Origin: Triparma columacea
Lineage: Eukaryota; Sar; Bolidophyceae; Parmales; Triparmaceae
Direction: 5' to 3'
Length of the DNA: 57,279 nt
Assembly: GCA_030267965.1 (NCBI GenBank)
Contig: BRYA01000670.1
Span: forward strand, 1,325-58,603
In this document: in pieces, positions 10,223 to 23,248 of the stretch
How positions within the stretch are numbered: position 1 is the first letter of the stretch
How the letters are laid out: every line of letters begins with the position of its first letter
Made by a program: the position numbers and the translations under genes
Notes under the pieces: model-generated
Databases searched by the model: none
Seen by the model: the letters and a program-made list of their open reading frames with translations, nothing else
Told to the model about the DNA's origin: nothing

Positions 10223-11576
10223 ATGTGGAAAACAATCTCCGTTTTGCTCGCTTTAGTGGGCTTCGCTTCTGCCGGTGTGGCTGTGAAGTACGACGATCAC
10301 CAGGTAAAATTTTCGTTTCGCTTGCTCTTGACCTTGCTTCCCCTTCCATTACCCTGTCGAGCAATAGTTTCTGACTCCTTCTGCCCTCCTTCCATAGGTC
10401 CTTCGTATAACCCCAACCACAACCGATGAGGTATCCATGCTCCGTGACGAGCTTCCTGTCGCTTTTCGCGTCGACTGGTGGCGCGAGCCATCCTATCCTG
10501 GCATCCCAGTTGACGTCAGAGTAGGCCCTAGTGACTTGAGCAGCGTGACGAAGATGCTTGAAGGCGCGGGCATTTCCCACGAGGTTTTCGTAGAGGACGT
10601 TCAGAAACTCATAGACTTTTCCAGCTACACCCCGGGCGTAGTAAGGGGGGACGACTTCGACTACGGGGTCTACCACACCCTACCAGAGATTGAGGAATGG
10701 ATGAAGACCCTGGAGGCAGAATACCCTGACCTCGTTGAGCTCGTGGAGGTCGGTAAGTCCTTCGAGGGTCGGACGATAACAGCTGTAAAGTTCACTGGAA
10801 AGGTCGGTAACTCAACTGAGAAGCCCGGGCTCTGGTTGGACGGCGGCATCCACGCTAGGGAGTGGATCAGCCCCGCCGTCAACGTTTACATGCTCGGGAA
10901 GCTGCTTTCTGATTACGGGGTCGACGCCGAGACCACGGACCTGATCGATTCCCTCGAGTGGTACATCCTCCCCGTCTTTAATGTTGACGGTTACGATTAC
11001 ACCTGGAACGGGGACCGCATGTGGAGGAAGACTAGGTCCACCTACAGCAGCAAGCTCTGCGTCGGCGTCGACCCGAACAGGAACTGGGACTGGCATTGGG
11101 GGGAGGCAGGGACATCTAATAACCCGTGCGCTGACGACTTCCAGGGCCCGGAGGCGTTCAGCGAGGTTGAGGTAAAGACAGTCTCTGACTTCATCAAGAG
11201 CAAGAAGAACATCAACGGCTACGTTAACTTCCACAGCTACTCACAGCTCTGGATGGCCCCCTGGGGTTACACTTCCGACCTCCCCGATGATTTCGACGTT
11301 CAGAACGGGGTCGGTAAAGCTGCCACCGAGGCAATCGCCAAGGTTCACGGTACCAAGTTCGACCACGGCAACATCGCCGACATCATCTACCCCGCCAGCG
11401 GCTCGTCCGCCGACTGGACCTACGGGGAGTGCGGAATCCTTTACAGCTACGGGGTCGAGCTTAGGGACACTGGAAAGTACGGTTTCGTGTTGCCGGAGGA
11501 TCAGATATTGGAGAGCGGGGAGGAGACGCTGGCGGGGGTCAAGGTACTCGCGAACGCTGTTAAGGGTTCGAATTGA
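10223..11576 (+). CDS. Secreted zinc carboxypeptidase, M14A family (carboxypeptidase A-like)
   Basis: Exons 10223-10303 and 10398-11576 give 419 residues. Exon 1 encodes a signal peptide (KTISVLLALVGFASAG). An activation-peptide-like segment follows to about residue 110, then the catalytic domain. Zinc ligands are His179 and Glu182 in HAREW and His306 in NFHSYSQ; the general base is Glu381 in ELRDTGKYGF. DPNRNWDWHWG and the PASGSSADW loop are also typical. The residue equivalent to bovine CPA position 255 is Ala365, not Asp, so preference for hydrophobic C-terminal residues (A-type rather than B-type) is inferred. It probably acts as a zymogen in the endomembrane lumen, vacuole or outside the cell. 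All catalytic residues are intact. Confidence 0.93.
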
Positions 11577-11775
11577 ATTGTGGGGGGGGAGGGGGGGGAA
11601 AGGTGTGTAGAGTTGATTGACTGAGTAGCGATATATTTATTTATCTCAAAGCATGTGCGGCAATCAAATGCGAGGCGCGGGGGGCGGGGGGGGGGAGTGG
11701 GGATCAAAAATAAGACAGACTTTGGCTTATCAATCTTTTCTACACCACGTGATCACATACAACTACGCGCACTTA

Positions 11776-12225
11776 CAGTAATCTCTGGGTAATAAGCAAC
11801 AAAGTGTTGCTTAATAAAAGTTCAGATTTGGCGTTTTGTTGCTTATCTGAATGTTGGTCAGCGGGGGGCGTTGCTTAACCTGGTTGCTGACGTCACTAAC
11901 ATGCAGTCTTGTTCGGTGGGCGGAGGGGGGAGGGGGGGACACCAGGGAGGACTTCAACAAGGAGATGAGCGCAACAACTGAGGCAAACTCGCAAGCGCCG
12001 GTGTTCTCATGGTTCGTCGCGCAGGAGGCAGAGGCACAGTCCGACACAGACGACGAGATGGAGATGGATGAGGGTGAAGAGTGAGTGTAGGGAGAGGGGG
12101 TGCGTGGTTGGGGGGGAGGGCGTTGCTTAATTGAACCTTCGTTTTTACAGACTGTTGCTTAATTTTGCGACTTAATTGAACCACCAACAAAATGGGCTCT
12201 GTTGCTTATTACCCAGAGATTACTG
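11776..12225. mobile_element. 450-bp non-autonomous Tc1/mariner-pogo-like element (MITE) with 29-bp TIRs and TA duplication
   Basis: Terminal inverted repeats of 29 bp beginning CAGTAATCTCTGGGTAATAA lie at 11776-11804 and, inverted, at 12197-12225, with one mismatch. TA flanks both sides (11774-11775 and 12226-12227). Several subterminal GTTGCTTA motifs recur inside in direct and inverted orientation. Ends in CAGT and TA targeting fit the Tc1/mariner superfamily, pogo branch (established pattern). The interior is too short for a transposase, but a frame ending near 12084 has a very acidic tail (SDTDDEMEMDEGEE) that could be a transposase remnant. The untouched target sequence exists at 12336-12352, which proves the boundaries. 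Confidence 0.88.
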
Positions 12226-12227
12226 TA

Positions 12228-12342
12228 GGCCCGCGTTTTTTGTGTTCGCCTTCCCTGACCCCCCTGACCCTCCAAGTCCATCAAACAAACCCGCTCTGAC
12301 TCCCGCTTACTACGCGCTATGGCTGCATTGTCCCTGCGCACT
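12228..12342 (-). pseudogene. Truncated tandem copy of the neighbouring small basic-protein gene
   Basis: The 115 bp here match the 3' part of the gene at 12317-12664: both contain the segments reading gacaatgcagccatag, gtcagagcggg and cttggagggtcagg on the minus strand. The copy has lost about 76 bp internally, has no own start, and is interrupted at its end by the mobile element at 11776-12225. The bases ggcccgcgtttttt begin both copies. It looks like a decayed tandem duplicate. Confidence 0.75.
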
Positions 12343-12664
12343 TAGGCCCGCGTTTTTTGGTGTTCGCCTTCCCTGACCCCCCTGACCCTCCAAGTCCCAT
12401 CAAACTACCACCCAACATTTCTGACTTCTTCTCTGACTTCTTCAAGACAGCGCGTGCCCTTTTCTTCTGAGTCTTTGCAGTAACCCGCTCTGACTTCTGC
12501 TTACTAGCTATGGCTGCAGCTATGGCTGCATTGTCCTTGGCAATCTTCACCACTTCCTCGTCAGTCTTGCCGTAGGATATTTTCTGTTCTTTTCTGGGCT
12601 CTGCTCTGCCAGGCGTGGCTGAATGTGCCGCACCTGACCTCTTACTAGATTTTGATCTTCCCAT
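12317..12664 (-). CDS. Small highly basic protein of unknown function
   Basis: 115 residues from the ATG at 12664. It is rich in Lys/Arg/Ser/Ala, with a probable helix in the middle (DEEVVKIAKDNAAIAAAIAS) and a Gly-rich C terminus (MGLGGSGGSGKANTKKR). The charge suggests a nucleic-acid or ribosome-associated protein, but I recognise no family. The last residues (after KKRGPKC) read into the truncated tandem copy; without that duplication the frame would apparently end just after KRGPKCA. The start codon lies 159 bp from that of the divergent kinesin gene. Codon use and length leave some chance that it is not a protein gene, though the duplicated copy preserves its pattern. Confidence 0.55.
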   Translation of the reverse strand: MGRSKSSKRSGAAHSATPGRAEPRKEQKISYGKTDEEVVKIAKDNAAIAAAIASKQKSERVTAKTQKKRARAVLKKSEKKSEMLGGSLMGLGGSGGSGKANTKKRGPKCAGTMQP

Positions 12665-12823
12665 AGATTATTTTGACGGTTATTTTGAGTGTATTATTGA
12701 AGTCAAATTTCACCATTTTCGAGTTCAGGCTAATCCCAACATTTTTCCTTCTTCATTGCTCAGACGTGTCCATTCAGTCCGAAATTCACTATCTCCCCTC
12801 AATCCTACCAATAGATACCCAAA

Positions 12824-14203
12824 ATGGGCACCTGCTCATCCATCCCTGTTCCCCATGCTCCAAAATCACAAGTGAAATCTCCACCGAGATCTCCTTCGTT
12901 CAAATCTGCCCCTATCAATTCACCTCCGACCCCACCGCCGACTCCACCGCCGACTAAGGAGCTAACAGCCCTCACTACAATCGTGCGCGTAAAACCAGCA
13001 CCATCCACAGCCCCATCCGCAATGCTTAATTCCACAGAACAAACGATCACCTTTGTCAACCCAACATCCTCATCGCTGTCGCCGCCTCGTCACCGCCCCA
13101 GTCGATCCTCCTCCCCCTCCCCCTCCCCCTCCCCCCCCCCCCCCCCCTCCCGCAACGCCTCGCTGACCTTCTCCGCAACTCGCATCCTCAATGGTGGCCA
13201 GGACAGCGTCTTCTCCGCCATCTCCCCAGCCATCAACAAGTGGAACTCCGGCGGCTTTAACGTGACGGTCATTGCTTATGGACAGACCGGTAGCGGGAAG
13301 ACTCACACGATGATGGGTTCCTCTGCATCCCCCGGGATTCTGCGGACTTTCTGCTCAGACCTTGAAGTCCCCGAGGGCTCGCCGCCGGTGGTTCTGAAGT
13401 GCTTCGAGGTATACAAAGAGGACGTGTACGACCTCACGCAGAAGGCTACCCCTAAGATGACCGTCGTGGACAGCGGAGGTCACACGTTCCCGGCAGGGTG
13501 CAACGAGGTGGAGTGTGGGAACGGGAGGGAGCTTCTCGACGCTATAATTGCGTCAATGGAACGGCGCAACGTCGGAGAGACAAAGATGAACGCCGCCAGC
13601 AGCAGGTGAGGACGGTATGATGCGATTAGATAAAATGACAAGCACCTCGTGTCACTCACCTAATCGTTGCTTGTAACATTGCTCGCTCGTTGCAGGGGAC
13701 ATGTCCTCGTCGAAGTGTTCAGGAGGGGTGACGCTAACAAAGTAATTTTCGTGGACCTAGCAGGGAGCGAACGGTTGGCAAAAACAGGCGCGAGGGGAGG
13801 GAGAAAGAAGGAGGGCATCACCATCAACTTGGGGCTGCTGGTGCTCGGGAAGGTCATACACATGCTGAGCGAGGGGAAGGAACACGGGGAGAACGGGAAC
13901 GTCGGGGTGTTCAGGGAGTCCAACCTCACGAGGCTGCTGAAGGAGAGTTTCCTGGGGAACACGAGGACGGTGTTTATAGGGTGCGTCAACCAGGAGGAGA
14001 AGCACGCTCACGAGACGATCTCGACGCTCAGGTACATTTCGAGAGCGGGGACCATCAAAACGAAAGTGGGGAAGGTAGAGAGTGAGGAGGAGAGGCTGAC
14101 GAGAGAATATAGGGCGGTTGCGGTTGACGCGCGGAGGTTGGCGAGAATTGTGGTCGAGCTTGGGGGAGAAAAGGATGAGCTTGTCAGAAAGTATCTGAAG
14201 TAA
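12824..14203 (+). CDS. Short kinesin-like motor protein
   Basis: Exons 12824-13605 and 13696-14203 give 429 residues, essentially only a motor domain. The P-loop GQTGSGKT is at about residues 153-160, switch I is MNAASSRGH (split by the intron) and switch II is VDLAGSE. The C-terminal part has RESNLTRLLKESFLGN and STLRYISRAGTIK, the typical end of the motor, then a short charged helix. Loops near residues 80-110 are expanded by a Pro/Ser-rich insert encoded by C-runs. The N terminus MGTCSS fits an N-myristoylation motif with a cysteine available for palmitoylation. Switch I has Gly where nearly all kinesins have the second Ser of SSRSH. It is a microtubule motor by family, but with no long stalk or cargo tail; class is not assignable by eye. 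Confidence 0.88.
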
Positions 14204-14363
14204 ACGCCGCTGTGGTTTGAAATATAAATACAATAAATGTATTTGCACTTTTGTCAAGAAGATTGACACATAAAATTATGTTTATCATATTTCAACATTC
14301 TTGTATCGACATATTATTGAAGTTAATCCGTCGCTTCTGAATCACTTCCTTAATTCCTGTTCA

Positions 14364-15659
14364 TTAACTTGTTCCTGTACCTAGAAGTACGTTCACAGCT
14401 TCTTGATGTTTAGCACCAAACAGTAAATCCACCTTTCTTCTTGCTGGATTTTGCAGCCTCTCATCGATTGGCACAGTTCTCTGGTGCAATAGATTTAGGT
14501 AGTGTCTAAATACAATATCAGTTTGATTAGCTTTCGTCGGCATCGTCGCAGAAATAGAGCCATGATTAGCAATGACTTTGGTTTCCATTGGTTTGCAAAA
14601 CATCTTCGGAAGCCCCGAAAGTACAAATTTGTCATATTTAGGGTCTTTCATTTCGTGATAGACAGTTTTCGCAGGTAACACATTCCAATCAATTGTTGGT
14701 GAAACAATATAATCTTGCTCGATATGGATACATGCAGAATTGCCTTTTCTAAGCAAACGAAGAAGGTTGACAAGTTGATCATGATCAGGTGAATAGACGT
14801 ACTCATCTATATCAAAAATGCCCAGCCATTCGACCTTACCACGCGCATTGAAAAGGCAGTGATTCAGCGCCATTTCTTGGTCATAATAACCATTATGTCT
14901 GCTGGCACTTAAAGGGTCCCTTGATATGACTCCAATATCAAAAGGAATTACAAAGCCCTGGAACGTCTTCCTTACTTCTGACTCTAGTCGACGATAGGTA
15001 TCTGACCGCATGTAAAGAGTTATCAGACCCACACCTAGGAGACGGTGATACTCGGCCCAATCAACAATGTGACGTAATTGTATTTTGTCCCCATATAGAG
15101 TAGCACTGCATATCCCTACGCTCACTGGTGTTTGAATTGAGGAACATACGTCTAATTTAAGAATGGTGCTCGACATTCTTGATACAGAAAGTGTCCAAGT
15201 TTGCTTCAAGACAGTGCCATGTGCTCCGAAAATCTCTTGAAGCCCACCGGGGGGGAGTGCGCAATCAAAATGATTCACGTCCCAAGCATATCTACGTACG
15301 CAATTGTAGATCTCTTGACCATCGTATGATAAATTAACGTCGAGCTCCGTCACGAGTCCAGATGGATAAGCTTGAACACGATCTCCACCACCAACAGACA
15401 TGTCATAACCTTCTACAAAGGCAAGAATGCGTATTTTCCCCTCATGCTCGATTGGTGTAATTCCAAGAACTACGAATGTTATTTCATCCAGAGGCAAGTC
15501 ACCAAGTAACCAACGGGCACACAATTTGATAGTCCGTGTTGTTGGGGTTTGCTTGTTTTGTCTGTTGGTTTCGCTTATCGAGAAAACTGACAAATGCAGC
15601 AGAGAAGTAAGGGCCAACAAGATCGAAATTACAACGATAAAGGGCCGATGAAGTCGCAT
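14364..15659 (-). CDS. Glycosyltransferase family 92 type II membrane protein
   Basis: Single exon, 431 residues. One N-terminal membrane anchor (about residues 6-28) after a short basic cytoplasmic tail indicates a Golgi type II enzyme. The family signature is visible: HIVDWAEYHRLLGV (about 197-210), GYYDQEMALNHCL (about 257-269) and the metal-binding WLGIFDIDEYV (about 278-288). GT92 (formerly DUF23) includes beta-1,4-galactosyltransferases of animals and plants; donor and acceptor here cannot be predicted. The length is normal. It ends 160 bp after the convergent kinesin stop. Confidence 0.85.
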   Translation of the reverse strand: MRLHRPFIVVISILLALTSLLHLSVFSISETNRQNKQTPTTRTIKLCARWLLGDLPLDEITFVVLGITPIEHEGKIRILAFVEGYDMSVGGGDRVQAYPSGLVTELDVNLSYDGQEIYNCVRRYAWDVNHFDCALPPGGLQEIFGAHGTVLKQTWTLSVSRMSSTILKLDVCSSIQTPVSVGICSATLYGDKIQLRHIVDWAEYHRLLGVGLITLYMRSDTYRRLESEVRKTFQGFVIPFDIGVISRDPLSASRHNGYYDQEMALNHCLFNARGKVEWLGIFDIDEYVYSPDHDQLVNLLRLLRKGNSACIHIEQDYIVSPTIDWNVLPAKTVYHEMKDPKYDKFVLSGLPKMFCKPMETKVIANHGSISATMPTKANQTDIVFRHYLNLLHQRTVPIDERLQNPARRKVDLLFGAKHQEAVNVLLGTGTS

Positions 15660-15760
15660 ATTGTTTGGTTTTTGATAAATTCCTCAGAAGTTGACCGACC
15701 AGCCAGAACCCCAAAATTGTCTCAAACAAAATATCACTTTCTCATCATTTTCAACGCGAT

Positions 15761-17095
15761 ATGTCGAAAAGAAAGTGTGAAGATATTGAGAATATAATGG
15801 AGGTACTAGATTCGAATAATTTAGACGTCGTTGATGACGTTTCAGAAGTATTTGAAGAGTCTGATTCAGCTGCCGAGGAGGAGGAGGAGGAGGAGGAGAA
15901 GGAGGAGGTGGAGGTGGAGGAGGAGGAGGAGAAGGAGTCTTCGTCTGAGGATTCTGTGGACTTGACGATGCTCAAGGTGAAGGAACTCAGAGAATTATTG
16001 AAGACAAAGGGCTTGAACACGACAGGCAAGAAAGCGGAGCTGGTAGAGAGATTGCAGCAGGCGGAGGAGGAGGAGGAAGAGGAGGTGGAGGTGGAGGAGG
16101 AGGAGGAGGAGGAGGAGTATGAGGAAGAGGAGGTATGGTTCTCTTATCGGGCTTGTGAAGGCGGCTATGAAGGCTACAAATACATCACCCCACTGGCCCT
16201 TTTTTGCGGTGCTGGAGAGAGTAGCTTCGGCTCGCCGTCAATTGGGTCATTATGGATGGAGTCCTCAGTCTCGGAATACCTGGAGGGTGCGACGCTCGAT
16301 TCGCTCCTCGACGGCCAAAAACTCACGTACGACGAAAATCCAAACCATCCCCCAATCCAAAAACAACTGTTCCTCCACGAAGACTATCATTCGGTGTACA
16401 GCCAAGGGATCCATTACGGCAGTATGCTCCCCCTCCACTTTGCGATCGAAGCAAAAAAGCCCGCCATCGTCATGAAGATGCTCAAAATGATGCAAGAGGA
16501 AGACAGCGGTACCCTCTACAAAGAGCTGTTGGACCCCATAAGTAGAGGGTTTGACGGGTTCAATGGCTTTGCAGAGGGAACCCCCCTCCACATGGCGCTC
16601 GACAGCTGTAAAGATTTGGAGCTGATCTCTCTCCTTATAACCCTCTGCCCGCAGACACTCTTCTGCCCCCTCGAACAGGGGGGTCCGACGATCCCGCTCT
16701 TCAAGGTCACCTCGACCAACACCGACACTGAGATCCGCGACTTTGTGTCACGTAAGACGAACTTTTGGTACCTCATGGACACCAAGGTCGACCGCTGCGT
16801 TAGCAACCTCATCGCGTCTGTGGAGCGGAGGGGACTCGGAGATTCGCTTGTTGGGGAGGCGGCGGTTTTTTATCGAGTCTGGGCGGACTTCAAAGCCCGA
16901 CCGGGCCTCTTTTTATTCGAGCGGATCATGGCTTATGCGTCGTGGGGGGACATGGGGGAGGAGCGCCTGACGTCGTGCAACAGCGGAGCAATCGAGGGGG
17001 AAGAGGAGTATGATAGTTTCGGGCGGAAGAGCTGGAGATTTGACGCTGATACGGTGTTCGTCGTTGACGATTTTAAGGACGCTGCGGATTATTAG
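15761..17095 (+). CDS. SAP-domain protein with acidic tracts and ankyrin-like repeats
   Basis: Single exon, 444 residues. A Glu-rich region (about 38-60) is followed by a SAP helix-extension-helix (DLTMLKVKELRELLKTKGL, TGKKAELVERL; about 67-101), a DNA/RNA-binding module, then a second Glu-rich run (about 102-127). The rest has two ankyrin-like units (LPLHFAIEAKKPAIVMKML and TPLHMALDSCKDLELISLLI) separated by about 65 residues. A nuclear, chromatin- or RNA-associated scaffold is the best inference. The acid runs come from GAG repeats that could be variable in length. Its start is 101 bp from the GT92 gene start on the other strand. Confidence 0.75.
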   Translation: MSKRKCEDIENIMEVLDSNNLDVVDDVSEVFEESDSAAEEEEEEEEKEEVEVEEEEEKESSSEDSVDLTMLKVKELRELLKTKGLNTTGKKAELVERLQQAEEEEEEEVEVEEEEEEEEYEEEEVWFSYRACEGGYEGYKYITPLALFCGAGESSFGSPSIGSLWMESSVSEYLEGATLDSLLDGQKLTYDENPNHPPIQKQLFLHEDYHSVYSQGIHYGSMLPLHFAIEAKKPAIVMKMLKMMQEEDSGTLYKELLDPISRGFDGFNGFAEGTPLHMALDSCKDLELISLLITLCPQTLFCPLEQGGPTIPLFKVTSTNTDTEIRDFVSRKTNFWYLMDTKVDRCVSNLIASVERRGLGDSLVGEAAVFYRVWADFKARPGLFLFERIMAYASWGDMGEERLTSCNSGAIEGEEEYDSFGRKSWRFDADTVFVVDDFKDAADY

Positions 17096-17397
17096 GGAAA
17101 CGAGGAGAAAGGAGTTGTGCTGTGCCGTTTTTCAAAGCTAAAGAATTACATTTTCAAATTCAACGCTAAATCATGACTTTATTAACACCTACCAAAGCAT
17201 TCCTTGAAGCATAGACTGTAGCAATTGCTTCAGTGCCAGGAAGGCTTAAAAAAGAAGAAACGTTCTTGTTCATTGAACCTGATATTTCACTATTTTCCAC
17301 CACTCACGCTCCCTCCTCCCCCCCCCCCTGCGCTTTCTATCTGAAAAGTCGTGGTCGGCTGTAATTTCCTCTCCCTCTTTCATCTTCCCCTCCCCCT
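17096..17397. other. Convergent intergenic spacer
   Basis: 302 bp between two convergent stop codons. It contains C/T-rich stretches on the plus strand and no gene-like signal. Confidence 0.4.
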
Positions 17398-19628
<2,231 letters not shown>

Positions 19629-19740
19629 AATAAACGATGGACTAAAATTTGGCGAATCCACCGTGGAATGATGTTGCTCTACTGGTTAATGAGGTGTTCG
19701 TCTTCACTCCACTTCACACTGCATTTTCAATCTATTTACA
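19629..19740. promoter_or_regulatory. 112-bp divergent promoter of the two GAPDH genes
   Basis: The start codons of TPI-GAPDH (minus, 19628) and cytosolic-type GAPDH (plus, 19741) are 112 bp apart. The region must hold both promoters, which suggests co-regulation of the mitochondrial and cytosolic enzymes. I see no confident TATA box. Confidence 0.55.
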
Positions 19741-21025
<1,285 letters not shown>

Positions 21026-21190
21026 ACGATCTGTTTAGAGTTTTGATCATTCATAGGGGAGGGGAAGTCAGATGTTATGGAGGTGGTGGGGAGGACGGGG
21101 AGGACAGAGAGTTCACGGATGAACAGCCGGAGCCCAAGTAAAGAAAAGAAGCTTGATTACCACATCGCGTTTACAACAAAACAAACCCCG

Positions 21191-22419
21191 CTATAATATC
21201 TTCCTCGTCTTCGTCGCCTTCTTTTTTTTTCCCGCCTGTTTCCTCTGCTTTTCCCTTGCCTTCTTGCTCAACCCTCTCCCCTCCCCTCTCTTCTCCTCCT
21301 CCTCCTGCACCCTTTTTATCATGTCACTCCTGCTCTCTTTCAGGGTATTCATCCTGACCTTATCTTCCTCCTCTCGAGCTCTCTCCTCGTTCCGAACTTC
21401 GTGCTCCGAGAGTAACTTCATCGAGAGATTGTAATCCGATAGAAAAACCTGCACGAGGGGAAGGGGTTAGTCGAGGAAAGCGACGGAGCACAGACGTCCA
21501 ACACACACACTGAACATTTTCAGCAACTCTCTTCTCTCGGCACTTCGCTCCTCGTCGCACTACCGATATATTGGTAAGCACAGACGTCCAACCCCCCCCC
21601 CCCAATAACGCACCCACCCCTTCCGCGACTCGCTTCGCTCGTCGCCGCCCCCCTCACCTCCTCAGCCCCCTCCCCTCCAACCTTGCAAAAGTGCGATAAT
21701 ATGACACAAGCGGAGACCGCGTCTAAATCCCTCGTAACCGCCCCTTTCCCCCCTCTCATCATGGCCGCAGCCGAGCTTGACGAATACCTTTCGTCGAACA
21801 TAAACAGCCTGACATTGGGCACGAGCCTCCCCCCCTCTTCGTCCCAGCTTCCCCCGAACTCCCTGCACAAGCTCACGGCGAGCTCGTCCCTGCAGAAGCT
21901 CCGGACTATCCGGGACTGCTTTGACTCGTTCCCGTCCTTGAATAAGGGCAGCCCGACTACGATGCCCCTAACCCGAAGCAACCTGGCGTAATGGAGGATC
22001 TGGGAAGTCAGGGCGGACTCGGGGATTAATGGATCATCGGAGTCGTCGTCCCCCTCGACCCTGAACTCCGCAAGCACGTCCCCTATTATATCGTCGACTG
22101 CATTCTTGATGTCCCTCCCCTCCAGAATGTCAATGTATGTTTGTGTGGAGTTATGCACTACTATACTCAAATCGTCGAACGCAAAGCCTGTTTTCGTGTG
22201 TGCAATACCGGTGCGTAGTAGACCGTGGTCGATGCAAAGCATTGGGAGATCAACTGAACATAATTTTGTGGTTTGCCGATGTCGGGGCTGCTGCAATCCC
22301 CGATGACACCTATTCGCAAAGCTATCTACTTTTAAACCTCCATAAAACGAATCACCAGGCATAAAGCACCACCATAGGAAGGTCAAAAACAAACCACCAC
22401 GTCCACCTCCAACCCTCAT
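21191..22419 (-). CDS. YqgF/RuvX-like RNase H-fold nuclease with basic C-terminal extension
   Basis: Exons 22419-21658 and 21448-21191 give 339 residues. YqgF motifs: MLCIDHGLLRTGIA (with the first acidic active-site residue), GIVVGLPLFKDGNES, FMFDERYSSSSAAAMM and DLDAVSACVILSHF. Known: bacterial YqgF acts as a Holliday-junction resolvase-like or pre-16S rRNA-processing nuclease; plant homologues are plastid or mitochondrial. The N terminus has a hydrophobic stretch (GLFLTFLWWCF) then basic residues, so organelle targeting is plausible. Exon 2 adds a charged coiled coil ending KKAREKQRKQAGKKKK, unusual for the family and possibly RNA-binding. The start codon is uncertain (an ATG lies within the hydrophobic stretch); the farther upstream frame would overlap the divergent PH gene. 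Confidence 0.78.
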
Positions 22420-22458
22420 AATTTTCTCTCTTCTGCTGTCCCATCTCACATTTTTCTC

Positions 22459-23037
22459 ATGGCAGAGAGGAGCTCCGAGCGTTTTGCGTGCATCCGGGTA
22501 TCGTAAGTAACCCCACTCCAAGGGTGTGCCGCCCACCCCACCCCCTTCCCCCCCTTCCTTGCCCCCCCCCCCACACCCCCCCTTGATCAGTTACGAGAGG
22601 ATTCTTACCCCCTTACCCCCCCCCCTCAGGCCTGGAGAGGTTCATAAGACTGGCTACCTGACCAAACTAGGTGGTGCCCACGACGGGAAGCAGGGGAACT
22701 GGAAGGTGAGACCCCCCTAGCCCCGAATCCCCCCCCACCCCCACCCCCATATCCGCAGTTATCTTACCCCCTGTCCCCAATTTCTCCCCCCTTCAAGCGC
22801 CGTTACTGTGTTTTGAAAGACGATCTTTACTACTACGAAGATGAGGCCCATTATGAGAAGGGTCGCGAGCCCAAGGGTATCATAAAGCTGGATTCCTATT
22901 TCTGCATAAAGAAGGACGGCGAGAACCCAGAGAATGAATTCACCATATTCGCTATCCCGAAGCCCCTGGTTTGCCACGCGGACAGCAAGGAGGAGCTGCT
23001 TAGCTGGATTAAAACGATTTCGAGACTCGGTAGGTAG
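22459..23037 (+). CDS. Small PH-domain protein
   Basis: Exons 22459-22502, 22630-22705 and 22798-23037 give 119 residues, almost only a pleckstrin-homology domain: KTGYLTKLGG (strand 1), NWKRRYCVLKDDLYYYED (strands 2-3), GIIKLDSYFC, FTIFAIPKPLVCHADS and the C-terminal helix KEELLSWIKTISRLG with the invariant Trp. The basic residues KxG...K.R fit phosphoinositide binding, so membrane or endosome association is inferred. Introns are short with C-runs. It starts 39 bp from the YqgF-like gene on the other strand and is followed by the convergent myosin. Confidence 0.88.
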
Positions 23038-23063
23038 TTGGGGGGGGTTCTGCCCCCAGCCTT

Positions 23064-23219
23064 AACCCCACACAAACACCTAACTTAAAAACTACACGAT
23101 ATCGTATCGTATCGTATTTGCGAATGAAACAAAACGATTTGCTTTTACCTCCCAACCCCACACAAACACCTAACTTAAAAACTACATGATATCGCCAAAA
23201 CGATTTGCTTTTACCTCCC
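23064..23219. repeat. Imperfect direct repeat (90 and 66 bp)
   Basis: Copy 1 (23064-23153) and copy 2 (23154-23219) share aaccccacacaaacaccta at the start and aaaacgatttgcttttacct at the end; copy 1 has about 24 extra bases including (atcgt) repeats. They lie between the convergent PH and myosin genes. Confidence 0.8.
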
Positions 23220-23248
23220 TTACCATGAAAGAGCTCCCCTCCGGCCCC

